A DNA stretch of 40,771 bases from Sphingopyxis sp. RIFCSPHIGHO2_12_FULL_65_19 (GTDB lineage: Bacteria; Pseudomonadota; Alphaproteobacteria; Sphingomonadales; Sphingomonadaceae). Under the pieces are notes generated by a model. It saw only the letters and a program-made list of their open reading frames with translations. It ran no database searches and was not told where the DNA came from. Shown piece by piece: positions 15,287 to 25,513 of this stretch. Every line of letters starts with the position of its first letter. Position 1 is the stretch's first letter. The stretch is from contig NZ_MIAM01000073.1 of NCBI RefSeq assembly GCF_001830555.1, positions 1-40,771 of the forward strand, read 5' to 3'. Made by a program: the position numbers and the translations under genes.

Positions 15287-16276
15287 CTAGGTGAAGTCGA
15301 GCTGGATGATTTCGCTTGGCGTCGCGCGGCAATATAATTCGACCTGCTTCGCGCCGTCGGGATAAGTCGCGGTCATCGTGGCGCGGATGCGCCAGCCGCC
15401 ATTGCCCTGTTCCAGCGAGATCAGCTTGTCATAGGACAACCGCGTCCCGCCGGTGATCCCGATCTGGCGCGCGGCGTCGTTCATGCAATTCTGCACCGAC
15501 GGCCGCGATGCGCTCGGCAGGCTGCCGAGATTGGCGGTGAGCGTCGCGGGGCCCTGCGGCGGATGGGTCGTCGCGCTTTCGTCGGCCGTGCCGTCAGCCT
15601 TCTTCTTTTTCTGGCTTGCGAGCAACGCCAGCAGCCCGCCCGCGACAACGATTCCGCCAATGATCAACCCGGTGCTCGGCCCCTTGTCCTTGTCTTTTTC
15701 GGGCGGGCGGACATTGCGATAACCATAGCCGAACGTGGCGCGGCAGCCCTTGTCGACCCAGATATAATCACTCGTGTAGCCCCATTGGCGCCCTGCGTTG
15801 CACTTGCCCGCGATCTTTCGCGTCAATTCGACGCGGTTGTTCGTCGGGACATCGCATTGCTGGTAACGCTTGCCCCGGGATTCGCAGTTCACGATACCGG
15901 CGAAATCGTCGACCGGCTGTGGCAGCGGGGTCGGATAGCCGCCGCCATTGGCATATCCATAGCCGAATTGGGCGCGGCACCCGCCGGTCACCCAGATATG
16001 ATCGGCGGTATAGCCCCAACCGCGCCCGCGCGCACAATCGCCGCCCAAGATGCGCTGGATTTCAACGCGATTGTCGGTCCGGACATAACAACGCTGTTCG
16101 CGATTGCCGCGCGACTCGCATCGGATCGTCCCGGCATAGCCCGTGCCGGGCCGTGGCGGCTGGATCTGGGGTCCGCCCGTCGGCGGCCAAGGGCGTGTCT
16201 GGGCTGCGACCGGAAGGGCCAGCTGCGTGCCGACGAGTGACAGCGAGGTGATGATCGCGATGACAGGATTCCGCAT
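15287..16276 (-). CDS. Envelope protein with two DUF3011 domains and a transmembrane segment
   Basis: The 329-residue protein has a signal peptide (1-26, ending VAAQ), a Pro-rich linker and two DUF3011 domains at about 50-106 and 128-186. Each domain has four Cys with identical spacing (53/63/81/100 and 131/141/159/178), suggesting two disulfides per domain, and both share CESRG and WGYT. A Pro/Lys linker leads to a Gly-rich hydrophobic segment (about 203-221) ending in KKKK. A C-terminal region of about 100 residues with two Cys follows. The function is unknown. By the positive-inside rule the C-terminus would be cytoplasmic. It is divergent from the gene at 16489. Confidence 0.83.
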   Translation of the reverse strand: MRNPVIAIITSLSLVGTQLALPVAAQTRPWPPTGGPQIQPPRPGTGYAGTIRCESRGNREQRCYVRTDNRVEIQRILGGDCARGRGWGYTADHIWVTGGCRAQFGYGYANGGGYPTPLPQPVDDFAGIVNCESRGKRYQQCDVPTNNRVELTRKIAGKCNAGRQWGYTSDYIWVDKGCRATFGYGYRNVRPPEKDKDKGPSTGLIIGGIVVAGGLLALLASQKKKKADGTADESATTHPPQGPATLTANLGSLPSASRPSVQNCMNDAARQIGITGGTRLSYDKLISLEQGNGGWRIRATMTATYPDGAKQVELYCRATPSEIIQLDFT

Positions 16277-16488
16277 GTCTTTCCCCTTTTCGACAAGTGC
16301 TTATCCGAAAAAATACAGTCCCCACGCATTCTATCCGGGCCATCATGTTTTCACACTTCGGCTCCCAACGCCATCAAGAAAGCTTGGCGCAGACCAGAGG
16401 ACTTCAAAGATCATCGCGCTTTCCTTGTTTCCGCCGATCGATTAGCTTCGCAACGGGTCGCGCCACCGCAACAGGGGAGAGCCGACAC

Positions 16489-16968
16489 ATGACGACATCA
16501 ATCATCGACGGACACGTCGAATCCGCCGAACTGCGGCGCGCCCGCGGCGGCCTGTCCGTCTTTCGCACCATCGTCTTCCAGCCCCACAGCGGGCCGAAAC
16601 GAACGATCCGCAATGCCGTGGTGAAACAGAATGTCGCCGACGAATTGGCCCCCGGTGCGCAGGGTCGATTCTATCTTTACACCGCCTTCGATCAAAAGGG
16701 CGTTCACGGCGTCCGCACGCCCGACGGCCGTGCGACCTATGGCTTTGCCACGAACAATCAGAGGCTATTCCTGATTTCGGCCATCATGGCCCTTTTGTGG
16801 ATGATTTTACGGTTCACGGTCGACGGCGACATTCCGGTGCTGGGCACCCTTCTGTTCATCCTCGGCATTGTTGGCTTCATCTTCATGGGCAAGGGCGAGC
16901 GCGAGGCGCGGACGCAATTCGACGGCGACGCCGATTATCGCGCTCCATCGGCGGGGTCGCCGTCCTAG
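16489..16968 (+). CDS. Small inner-membrane protein of unknown function
   Basis: The 159-residue product has a soluble N-terminal part of about 95 residues with a beta-rich look (FRTIVFQPHSGPKRTIRNAV, RFYLYTAFDQKGVHGVRTPDGR). Two hydrophobic helices follow (about 98-112 and 118-135), then a charged tail. I do not recognise the family. ATG 16489 is preceded by AGGGGAG about 8 nt upstream, which decides the start. The 212-bp spacer to the divergent DUF3011 gene shows no clear repeat or operator. murA follows 53 bp downstream on the same strand, so partial co-transcription is possible. Confidence 0.75.
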   Translation: MTTSIIDGHVESAELRRARGGLSVFRTIVFQPHSGPKRTIRNAVVKQNVADELAPGAQGRFYLYTAFDQKGVHGVRTPDGRATYGFATNNQRLFLISAIMALLWMILRFTVDGDIPVLGTLLFILGIVGFIFMGKGEREARTQFDGDADYRAPSAGSPS

Positions 16969-17021
16969 GGTCCCGAACCTAGCCCGCTTGCGCGCCCCCG
17001 CGCATGCGCTAAAGACAGCCG

Positions 17022-18305
17022 ATGGATCAAATCGTCATTCGCGGCGGCCAGCGACTCAAGGGCCGTATTCCCATTTCCGGCGCCAAGAATGCGGCGCTTA
17101 CTTTGCTGCCCTGCGCGCTGCTCACCGACGAGCCGTTGACCTTGCGCAACCTGCCGCGGCTCGCCGATGTCGACGGCTTCGGGCACCTGCTCAACCAACT
17201 CGGCTGCTCGACGACGATCGAGGGATCGCGGCCCGAAGATTTCGGCCGCGTGATGACCGCGCGCACGACGACGCTCACCTCGACCGTCGCGCCCTACGAC
17301 ATCGTGCGCAAGATGCGCGCCTCGATCCTCGTGCTGGGGCCGCTCCTCGCGCGCGCGGGCGAAGCGACGGTGTCGCTCCCCGGCGGCTGCGCGATCGGCA
17401 ACCGCCCGATTGACCTGCACCTGAAAGCACTCGAAGCGTTCGGCGCCCAGATCGAGCTGACCTCCGGTTATGTGAAGGCCGTTGCACCCGGCGGGCGCCT
17501 CGCCGGCGGCAAGTTCACCTTTCCCGTCGTCTCGGTCGGGGCGACCGAAAATGCGCTGATGGCCGCGGTGCTCGCCAAGGGCAGCTGCATCCTCGAAAAT
17601 GCGGCGCGCGAGCCCGAGATTGTCGACCTGTGCAACTGCCTCGTCGCGATGGGCGCGCATATCGAGGGCATCGGCACCGAGACGCTGACGATCGAGGGTG
17701 TCGACCGCCTCCACGGGGCGACCTATCGCGTGATGGCCGACCGTATCGAGGCGGGTAGCTATGCCTGCGCCGCTGTCATTACCCAGGGCGACGTCGAACT
17801 GGTCGGCGCCAAGGCCGACGAGATGGACGCAACGCTCGCGGCGCTTCGCCAAGCCGGTGCGACGGTCGAGGAAACCAAGGGCGGCATCCGTGTCGCCATG
17901 TCGGGCCGCGCCGAACCCGTGACCCTGTCGACCGCGCCCTATCCCGGCTTCGCGACCGACATGCAGGCGCAGTTCATGGCGATGGCGACGCTGGGCAAGG
18001 GCGCGTCGCTGTTCACCGAGACCATTTTCGAGAACCGCTACATGCATGTGCCCGAATTGGCGCGCATGGGCTGCGACATCGACGTCCGCGGCCGCAGCGC
18101 GGTGGTGCGCGGGGTCGACCACCTGGTCGGCGCGCCGGTGATGGCGACCGACCTGCGCGCGTCGATGAGTCTGATTATTGCGGGCCTTGCTGCTGAAGGC
18201 ACGACCGAGGTCAACCGCGTCTATCACCTCGACCGCGGTTATGAGCGGCTGGAGGAAAAGCTGCAGGCGGTCGGCGCCGATATCGAGCGGATCAGCGCGG
18301 GGTAA
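17022..18305 (+). CDS. murA: UDP-N-acetylglucosamine 1-carboxyvinyltransferase
   Basis: MurA transfers enolpyruvate from PEP to UDP-GlcNAc, the first committed step of peptidoglycan synthesis, in the cytosol. The 427-residue product has the family length and motifs: GAKNAAL with Lys22 and Asn23, [16 protein letters not shown], and the catalytic loop [14 protein letters not shown] with Cys123, the residue alkylated by fosfomycin. Cys rather than Asp at this site predicts fosfomycin-sensitive chemistry. [13 protein letters not shown] and the final [17 protein letters not shown] are also typical. The stop overlaps the converging hydrolase gene by 14 bp (18292-18305). Confidence 0.98.
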   Translation: MDQIVIRGGQRLKGRIPISGAKNAALTLLPCALLTDEPLTLRNLPRLADVDGFGHLLNQLGCSTTIEGSRPEDFGRVMTARTTTLTSTVAPYDIVRKMRASILVLGPLLARAGEATVSLPGGCAIGNRPIDLHLKALEAFGAQIELTSGYVKAVAPGGRLAGGKFTFPVVSVGATENALMAAVLAKGSCILENAAREPEIVDLCNCLVAMGAHIEGIGTETLTIEGVDRLHGATYRVMADRIEAGSYACAAVITQGDVELVGAKADEMDATLAALRQAGATVEETKGGIRVAMSGRAEPVTLSTAPYPGFATDMQAQFMAMATLGKGASLFTETIFENRYMHVPELARMGCDIDVRGRSAVVRGVDHLVGAPVMATDLRASMSLIIAGLAAEGTTEVNRVYHLDRGYERLEEKLQAVGADIERISAG

Positions 18306-19560
18306 GGCGCTCCGCCCGGCCATAAACGCCGCGCACGTCGCGCTTGATCCAGTCGCCGAGCAATTTCAGGTAGCCGTCGGTGATGCGCGTCGCGCGGCGC
18401 GATCCGTCAGCCGCAGTCGTGAACTCGACCATGCCATGGTCGGTGTCGGGAAACAGATAGACATCGACGGGCTTGCCGTCCCGTGCGAGGCCCAGCAACG
18501 CAGCGCGCGTCGTCTGGATCGGCGCTTCGCGATCCTCGCCCGCAAGCACCCAGAGCAGCGGCGCGTCGAGCTTCCTGAGCGCGGCCACCGCGTCATAGTC
18601 CCAGATCAGTTCGAGATTATCGACGCGCGCGCGGCCGATCCGTTTCAGATCGTCATTCGTCATGCGCGCAATCGCACCGCTATATTCGCCCTCGATCGTT
18701 GCCGCCCACGGCTTGCCCGCCATGTCGGCCCGCACCGCGTCAAGCGCATCATAGCCGGTGCGAAAGTCGGACAGCAGCAAAGTCGCCGTCGCCTGCGACA
18801 GGCGATTGACCCACGCCACTGCTTCTTCCCCCAGCCCCGCCGCGCGCACCTCCGACACCATCTGTTCGCGGTCCTCCTCGATCGGCGAGGCGACGAGACC
18901 AAACCCGACGGCGACGAAATCGGCCTTCGCACGCGTCGCCGCGAGCGGCGCCACCCAGCCGCCCTGGCTGCCGCCGAAGAAGCCCGCGCGGCCGAAGCGA
19001 CCTGCTGCCATGCCGCGCGCCTGACCAAGGGCGTTGGCCGCATCTTCGGCAAGAAGTTCAAAATTCTGCGTATATTCACCGTCGGACGCGCCGGTGCCGC
19101 GCTTGTCATAGACGAAGACGGACAGGCCTTGCGCCGCCATCGCATAGCCATAGACGCCGCCGATCGGCGAGGTTCGCTCGGACCCGTGCACCATCACGAC
19201 GAGCGGGCGCCCGGCATCTGGCGCGCCCGGCGGCTCGATCAGCACACCCGTCATTTTCGTGCCCACGCTGTCGAATGTCGCGGGCGTCTCGTGAAAGGCG
19301 ACGTGCTTCCATGCCTTGCCCTGGACCATGACGTCCTCGGTGCCACAGGCCAGTGGTGCCGCCCCATCCGACGTCGCACCGCGCCGCCCGTCGCGAAACA
19401 GATAGCGAAGCGCGGGCGCGGGAATCGTCGGCAACTCTGCCAGCACGACGAAATCGCCGTCGGGGGCGGCATAGGTGCCGGGCTGGCAGGCGGGTTGCGC
19501 CTGTGCCGGAACGGCGGCGAAGGCAGCGAAAAGCACGAGCGAGCCGAAGAATATTTTCAT
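18292..19560 (-). CDS. Secreted alpha/beta hydrolase
   Basis: The 422-residue protein has a Sec signal peptide (1-21, ending AQA). A beta-rich N-terminal part of about 100 residues precedes the alpha/beta hydrolase domain. The oxyanion region is [12 protein letters not shown], the nucleophile elbow [10 protein letters not shown] gives Ser198, the acid is Asp343 (AGEDREAP) and the base His375 (DTDHGMVEF). [13 protein letters not shown] is the usual second-strand motif. It is probably a periplasmic esterase or peptidase-like enzyme; the substrate is unknown. It is third in a unit with ltaE and an EamA gene, but a strong promoter just before its ATG predicts separate, leaderless expression. Confidence 0.87.
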   Translation of the reverse strand: MKIFFGSLVLFAAFAAVPAQAQPACQPGTYAAPDGDFVVLAELPTIPAPALRYLFRDGRRGATSDGAAPLACGTEDVMVQGKAWKHVAFHETPATFDSVGTKMTGVLIEPPGAPDAGRPLVVMVHGSERTSPIGGVYGYAMAAQGLSVFVYDKRGTGASDGEYTQNFELLAEDAANALGQARGMAAGRFGRAGFFGGSQGGWVAPLAATRAKADFVAVGFGLVASPIEEDREQMVSEVRAAGLGEEAVAWVNRLSQATATLLLSDFRTGYDALDAVRADMAGKPWAATIEGEYSGAIARMTNDDLKRIGRARVDNLELIWDYDAVAALRKLDAPLLWVLAGEDREAPIQTTRAALLGLARDGKPVDVYLFPDTDHGMVEFTTAADGSRRATRITDGYLKLLGDWIKRDVRGVYGRAERLTPR

Positions 19561-19566
19561 ATCACC

Positions 19567-19595
19567 GTATTATTACGACAATACAGTTATGGCAA
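19567..19595 (-). promoter_or_regulatory. Predicted sigma-70-type promoter giving a leaderless mRNA for the secreted hydrolase
   Basis: On the minus strand TTGCCA (19595-19590) is followed after exactly 17 nt by TAATAC (19572-19567). The expected start, 7 nt past the -10, is the A of the ATG at 19560. There is no Shine-Dalgarno in the 6 bases between. The -35 lies just past the stop of the upstream EamA gene, whose TAA is within the spacer. The element is AT-rich in a GC-rich region. Confidence 0.65.
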
Positions 19596-20555
19596 CTCAT
19601 TCTCGCGCTGCACCGGCAAGGAAATCATGTTGCCACTCACCGACGGCCGTTCAGGACGTTTGGCAACGGCGATCGCCAGCCCGATCAGTGCAACGACCCC
19701 GCCTGCGACCGACAGCGTCGCCCAGCGATAGTCCTCGAATGCGGTCGAGAAACCCATTGCGATGATCGGGATCAGCACGCTCGACCACGCCGCCTGCCCC
19801 GGCCCCACCGCACGGATCACATTGAAATAGAGCGGAAAGGTCACCGCGCTCGCGATGATCCCAAGGTAGAGAACGCCGCCGATATAAGCCGCGGTCCGCT
19901 CGATCACGGGCGGACCTGTGGTGATCCACGCAAAGGCGCCGTCGGCAAGCGCGCCGAACAGCATGGCCCAGGCGATCATCGCCACCATCGACTGCGCGCG
20001 CGCCATGCGCGTCCCCTGCATGACATTGGAGGTCGATGCGCTCATCACGCCCGCGAGGGTCAGCGCGGTGCCCAGCAGCACCTCGTCCGCGCCCAGCGCC
20101 GCGGCGCGATATTCCTGAAGGATCATCAGCCCGACCCCGACGATCGCGATCCCCGCCCCCGCAAGGAACCGTCCCTCAAGCGGCGTCTTCAGAAAGGCCC
20201 GCCCGAGCAGCGTATTGGGGACGATCAGCAAGGCAAACAACACCGCCACCAGCCCCGAGGTGATATGTTGCTCGGCGCGGTAGACGAAATTGAAGTTGAG
20301 CGCGAACTGCGCGATCCCCAGCCCGGCCGCAAACGCCATCGCCCGCGGTTCGAGCCACAGCCGCTCGCGCCGCGCCATGGCAAAGGCGAACATCGCGATC
20401 GCCGCAACCGCAAAGCGATAGGTCACCGACCAGCTTGGCGGGACGATGCCGAGCTGACCCTTGATCACGATCCACGTCGATCCCCAGATCAACGTCACCA
20501 GCGCGAAGGGCAGCAGTACGCGCGGGCTGAGCAGCGTCGGCTGCTCGCTGGTCAT
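19587..20555 (-). CDS. EamA/DMT family transporter
   Basis: The 322-residue protein has ten predicted helices with typical EamA features: LVTLIWGSTWIVIKGQLG in helix 1, SVTYRFAVAAIAMF in helix 2, and AWSSVLIPIIAMGFSTAFEDYRWATLSVAGG in the second repeat. It is likely an exporter of amino acids or related metabolites. Its ATG overlaps the stop of the threonine aldolase gene by 4 bp (TCAT on the plus strand, 20552-20555), so the two are translationally coupled. Export of an aldolase substrate or product is a plausible but unproven link. Confidence 0.88.
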   Translation of the reverse strand: MTSEQPTLLSPRVLLPFALVTLIWGSTWIVIKGQLGIVPPSWSVTYRFAVAAIAMFAFAMARRERLWLEPRAMAFAAGLGIAQFALNFNFVYRAEQHITSGLVAVLFALLIVPNTLLGRAFLKTPLEGRFLAGAGIAIVGVGLMILQEYRAAALGADEVLLGTALTLAGVMSASTSNVMQGTRMARAQSMVAMIAWAMLFGALADGAFAWITTGPPVIERTAAYIGGVLYLGIIASAVTFPLYFNVIRAVGPGQAAWSSVLIPIIAMGFSTAFEDYRWATLSVAGGVVALIGLAIAVAKRPERPSVSGNMISLPVQRENELP

Positions 20556-21562
20556 AGCGCGCCGATCGCGGCTGCCAGCGGCGCCACGGCTTCGGCGTCC
20601 TGGTCCCAGCTGACGACGAGCCGCGCGGCGCCATCGCCCCAGTCGTAAAAATCAAACCCCGCCGCGCGCAAACGGGCGGCTTCCGCGGGGGTCAGGCGCA
20701 CGAACAGCTCGTTCGCCTCGACCGGGTGCATCAATCGGCCGCCGCACGCTGCCGCCAGCTTTGCCGCGCCCGCATTGGCAGCGCGCGCGTTGGCGAGCCA
20801 CAGGTCGTTGGCGAGCATTGCGCGGATCTGAGCCGCAACAAAACGTCCCTTGCTCAGCAAATGGCCGCCCCGCTTTTTCAGCTCGCGCACCCCGGCGCCG
20901 CCGCTGCCGCCGAAAAACACGATCGCCTCGGCCATCATCGCGCCATTTTTTGTAAAACCGAACGACAGCGCGTCGACCCCCGCGCGCCAGGTGACATCGG
21001 CAGGCGCGCAGCCAAGAAAGGCCACGGCATTGGCGAAACGCGCGCCATCCATGTGCAGCTTCATGTCGGCGCCCTTCGCGATCTCGCTGATCGCGCCGAT
21101 TTCGTCCGGGCGCCACGCCAGCCCATATTCGGTCGCATTGGTGATGCTGACCGCCGCGGGCTGGACCTGGTGCACATCCCGCCGGATACCCGCTATGCGG
21201 GTTTTCAACGCTTCGGTATCGATCTTCGCGCCGCGTCCGGGCAGCGGCATCAGCTTGGCCCCGCCCGAATAAAAAGTCGGCGCGCCGCATTCATCGACTT
21301 CGATATGTGCTTCTTCGTAGCAAAGAATACCCTGCCACGGCCGCACGAAATGCGCGAGGATGATGCTGTTCGCCGCGGTTCCGGTAGGAATCCAGACGAC
21401 TTCGCATGCTGTCTCGAACAACTCGGAAAAGGCTGCGTCGAGCGACTGGCTGAGCGCATCGCCGTCATAAGCGGTATCGACATGGTTGGCGGCGGCCAGC
21501 GCCTCCATCACCACGGGATGGACGGTCGCTGCATTGTCAGAGAAAAAGCGGGTCGCGGTCAT
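20552..21562 (-). CDS. ltaE: Low-specificity L-threonine aldolase family enzyme
   Basis: The 336-residue fold type I PLP enzyme cleaves L-threonine or L-allo-threonine to glycine and acetaldehyde. It opens with RFFSDNAATVHPVVMEAL and YDGDALSQSLDAAFSELF. EEAHIEVDECGAP holds the ring-stacking His86, KLHMDGARFANA holds Asp172, and SFGFTKNGAMMAEA holds Schiff-base Lys205. Activity on beta-hydroxy amino acids other than Thr is common in the family. It is the first gene of a minus-strand unit with an EamA transporter. The start ATG fits the family N-terminus. Confidence 0.93.
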   Translation of the reverse strand: MTATRFFSDNAATVHPVVMEALAAANHVDTAYDGDALSQSLDAAFSELFETACEVVWIPTGTAANSIILAHFVRPWQGILCYEEAHIEVDECGAPTFYSGGAKLMPLPGRGAKIDTEALKTRIAGIRRDVHQVQPAAVSITNATEYGLAWRPDEIGAISEIAKGADMKLHMDGARFANAVAFLGCAPADVTWRAGVDALSFGFTKNGAMMAEAIVFFGGSGGAGVRELKKRGGHLLSKGRFVAAQIRAMLANDLWLANARAANAGAAKLAAACGGRLMHPVEANELFVRLTPAEAARLRAAGFDFYDWGDGAARLVVSWDQDAEAVAPLAAAIGAL

Positions 21563-21602
21563 CCCCGCGCCTTAGCGCAGGTCCGGTCCGCTTGCTAACC
21601 CC

Positions 21603-22343
21603 TCATTTTTGCTGTGTGTCGACGGATACGTCTGCGGCTTCGTCAGGCGCCGATCCGCGCGCGAGGCTTGCGCCGCCGGCGACACCAAGGCCGCCCGCCA
21701 TGCCCATGCCGCCGCCCCCGCCGCCACGCCCACCGCCGCGTGCCTCGCCGCTGCGGCCCCCGCCCTTGCCGCCGCTGCCCGTCGGACGCGTCGGGCCTTG
21801 GGCGGGGATGATCACGTCGGCGGGAACAGGATCGAGGTCGAGCGCCTTACGAATGAAATCGCGGAGTTCGACGACCAGTTCGTGGACATGCACCGGACGC
21901 CCGTCGGCGAGTTCCTGCGCCGCGCGGCTGGCAAGCCGTACTTGCGCCTCGGTGCCGAGCAGGATGATATCGGAAAGCGCCGCCTCGACGGCATCGCGGA
22001 TACGGCGTGGCCGATCCGATTCGCCGCTTTCATCATCTCCAGGCGCCGCCTCGTCCGACAGGTCGATCGGTGCCTCCGCTTTCGGTTCGCTCGCGTGACG
22101 CCTGATGTCGCGCAGATGGCGCGGATCGACCATCAGGTCGCCGGTAAACGAACCGCCAAGCGCCTTGTACGCCGCCATCAGCGTGCGAAGCCGCTCGTTG
22201 ATCTGGCGGTTCATCCGTTCGCGCCGCTGCTGGATCGTCATCATCACCATCAGCCGAATGCCCACGCCGATCAGCGTGACGAGCGCGAGACCCAGCAACG
22301 TCATGCCGATGCTTTGCCAGGACGAGAGGTCGAAGAAGCGCAT
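21603..22343 (-). CDS. Membrane-anchored protein with Gly-rich tail, function unknown
   Basis: From the ATG at 22343 the product has 246 residues: a short N-terminus, one strong membrane helix (about 12-35), a basic helical stretch (IQQRRERMNRQINERLRTLM), a soluble domain with two helical blocks (about 45-85 and 112-170), and a Gly/Arg-rich low-complexity tail (about 189-225). The frame also opens from a GTG at 22379, but the ATG places the helix where an N-terminal anchor is usual. I do not recognise a family with a known role. The soluble domain should face the cytoplasm or periplasm depending on topology, which the sequence does not settle. Confidence 0.7.
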   Translation of the reverse strand: MRFFDLSSWQSIGMTLLGLALVTLIGVGIRLMVMMTIQQRRERMNRQINERLRTLMAAYKALGGSFTGDLMVDPRHLRDIRRHASEPKAEAPIDLSDEAAPGDDESGESDRPRRIRDAVEAALSDIILLGTEAQVRLASRAAQELADGRPVHVHELVVELRDFIRKALDLDPVPADVIIPAQGPTRPTGSGGKGGGRSGEARGGGRGGGGGGMGMAGGLGVAGGASLARGSAPDEAADVSVDTQQK

Positions 22344-22421
22344 CAGGCGATAGTGCCGGGGATCGGCCGTTCGCGCCACCGCTTTTCCGCCCCGCGCTCC
22401 GCCATGGACCGGGGCGCGAAA

Positions 22422-22901
22422 TTAGATACCGAGCGAGTCGGCGCAATCAAACGCGGCCGCCAGTTTTTCGCGAAAGCCGCTACCCGATCCGATATCGACG
22501 AACACCGCGTCCTTCGCGTCGCCCGCATCGATCCGTTCGTGGAGCATGATCGTCGGCGTATCGTCGCTGAACAGGTCCCCGACGAAACGGTGGTGCGCAA
22601 CGAAACGCAGGCGCTGCGGCGACGATTCGGTGACCAGGGCTCGCCATGCAGGGCCAAAGCTCGACTTTGCCCAAAGCTGCGATCCGGCGCGCAACGTGCG
22701 GGTCGGCTTGCCGGTGACGACCGCTACGTTGATCATCGTCCGCGCGGCCGGGTTGAACGCCTGCGTAATTTCGATCGTGCCGCCGTCGAAACGCGCGGTG
22801 CATCCGGCGGTGGCGGCCGGCTTCGCATAGGCAAGGTCGGCATAGGGGGCATCGTTGAACGCAGGCGTCAGGCCGGCGGCAGCCAGCAGAAGGGAGAACA
22901 T
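22422..22901 (-). CDS. Putative exported protein, function unknown
   Basis: The 159-residue product starts with a short hydrophobic stretch (MFSLLLAAAGLTPA) that could be a signal peptide, although it lacks the usual basic residues. The remainder is soluble, with Cys34 and Cys152 able to form a disulfide if exported. I do not recognise the family. The ATG at 22901 has AGGAG 9 nt upstream. It lies 41 bp after argG on the same strand, so it may be the second gene of an argG transcript. Confidence 0.65.
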   Translation of the reverse strand: MFSLLLAAAGLTPAFNDAPYADLAYAKPAATAGCTARFDGGTIEITQAFNPAARTMINVAVVTGKPTRTLRAGSQLWAKSSFGPAWRALVTESSPQRLRFVAHHRFVGDLFSDDTPTIMLHERIDAGDAKDAVFVDIGSGSGFREKLAAAFDCADSLGI

Positions 22902-22942
22902 GGACCAAGCTCCTGTCGCAGCCGGGTCTGTTCCCGGCCGTT

Positions 22943-24160
<1,218 letters not shown>

Positions 24161-24276
24161 GATGGCACCTTTGGCGAGGGAAAGACGCGGGCGCGGCTAG
24201 CAGTCCGCTGGCTGGCGCGCAACCGGATTGGCGTGCCCCCCGCCCGCACCCTCGGCCGGAGACAGGGAGAAGCGGC

Positions 24277-24714
24277 ATGGGCAAGGCGGAAATCAAGACC
24301 AAGGTCACCGATACGGCGGTTGGCGATTTTATCGCGTCGGTCCCCGACGCGCGGCGGCGCGAAGAGGCCGGGCTGATCGACGCCCTGCATCGGCGCGTGA
24401 CCGGCATGACCCCGAAAATGTGGGGACCGTCGATCATTGGCTATGGCAGCTATGATTATCGTTACGCGAGCGGCCATTCGGGGACGATGTGCCGCGCCGG
24501 GTTCAGCCCCCGCAAGGCGGCAATGACGCTATATCTGATGGGCCATTATTGCGATCGCCAGCCCGAAGCCGACGCGCTGTTCGCCCGGCTCGGCAAGTAC
24601 AAGACGGGAAAGTCATGCCTGTATATCAACAAGCTCTCCGATGTGGATCTCGACGCGCTCGAACAGCTCGTCGCGTTGAGCTGGGATAGCATGAACAAAT
24701 GCTATCCGGCCTGA
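24277..24714 (+). CDS. DUF1801 domain protein
   Basis: The 145-residue protein matches the DUF1801 family: EEAGLIDALHRRVTGMTPKMWGPSIIGYGSYDYRYASG near the N-terminus and GKYKTGKSCLYINKLSDVDL near the C-terminus. Family members are small cytosolic proteins of unknown activity. It is divergent from argG, with 116 bp between the starts, and ends about 20 bp before the converging molybdoenzyme gene. Confidence 0.85.
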   Translation: MGKAEIKTKVTDTAVGDFIASVPDARRREEAGLIDALHRRVTGMTPKMWGPSIIGYGSYDYRYASGHSGTMCRAGFSPRKAAMTLYLMGHYCDRQPEADALFARLGKYKTGKSCLYINKLSDVDLDALEQLVALSWDSMNKCYPA

Positions 24715-24733
24715 CGTCGTATGGCCTTCCCGG

Positions 24734-25513
24734 TCAGATGCCGGCGTACCATTCATAATCGATCCGGTCTTCCCAATAGCCGCCATTGCCCGCGCCGATC
24801 GCGTCGAGGCTGGCGACCGCTTCGATCGCATTGACATATTTGGCATGTTTATAGCCAAGCTGGCGCTCGATCCGGAGGCGCAGCGGCGCGCCGTTCGCAA
24901 TCGGCAGCACCGCATCGTTGAGCGCCCAGGCGAGGATCGTCTGCGGGTGCCGCGCATCGACCATATCGCAGCTCTCATAATAGAGCGCGTCGCCCAGCCG
25001 GTCGGCGCAACGAAACACGATATAGCGCGCGCGATCCTGCACCCCTGCCGCGGCAAGGATGCGGCTCAGTTGAACCCCGGTCCACTGACCGATCGCGCTC
25101 CATCCCTCGACGCAATCGTGGCGCGTGATCTGGGTGCGCTGCGGCATGGCGCGAATATCGGCCATCGATAGCGACAGCGGCCGCGCCACCAGGCCCGTCA
25201 CCCGGACGCGCCAGTCGGCAAAGCCGGCCGCGGCGTGGGCAGCATAATCAGCCCCGGCGGGCAGCCGCGTGCCGTTGGGCCGAAAATAGGGCGACAGGTC
25301 GGCGCGATCGAACTCGCGCGCGAGCGCATGGCGGTCGATCAGCGCACGCTGGCTGGCGCGGTTCATCTCTTCGCCCATCGACAATATCTTGCGCACCGCG
25401 GGCGCGTCGTTGATCGCGTCGCAGCCCGACAGCAACGGCATCGCGCCCGCCGCGGCGACAAGGCCGCCAGCACGCGCGATCCATTGACGCCGCGGCAGCA
25501 TGATCTCGCTCAT
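24734..25513 (-). CDS. Molybdopterin-dependent oxidoreductase, Tat lipoprotein (MsrP / sulfite oxidase fold)
   Basis: The 259-residue protein has a twin-arginine signal (PRRQWIARAGG, residues 7-17) and a lipobox LLSGC with Cys31, so it should be a folded lipoprotein exported by Tat. The catalytic domain is of the sulfite oxidase type: RHDCVEGWSAIGQWTGV gives the Mo-ligand Cys134, and GAPLRLRIERQLGYKHAKYV is the typical pterin-side motif. E. coli MsrP repairs methionine sulfoxide with the haem membrane protein MsrQ. Here the partner is a different cytochrome b, overlapping by 4 bp (25510-25513), so the substrate is open. The ATG at 25513 places the Tat signal correctly. Confidence 0.88.
   Translation of the reverse strand: MSEIMLPRRQWIARAGGLVAAAGAMPLLSGCDAINDAPAVRKILSMGEEMNRASQRALIDRHALAREFDRADLSPYFRPNGTRLPAGADYAAHAAAGFADWRVRVTGLVARPLSLSMADIRAMPQRTQITRHDCVEGWSAIGQWTGVQLSRILAAAGVQDRARYIVFRCADRLGDALYYESCDMVDARHPQTILAWALNDAVLPIANGAPLRLRIERQLGYKHAKYVNAIEAVASLDAIGAGNGGYWEDRIDYEWYAGI

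Noticed and set aside
18178-19731. A 517-codon plus-strand frame opposite the secreted hydrolase
   Set aside because: It is a shadow of the hydrolase codon pattern; the hydrolase has a full triad and signal peptide.
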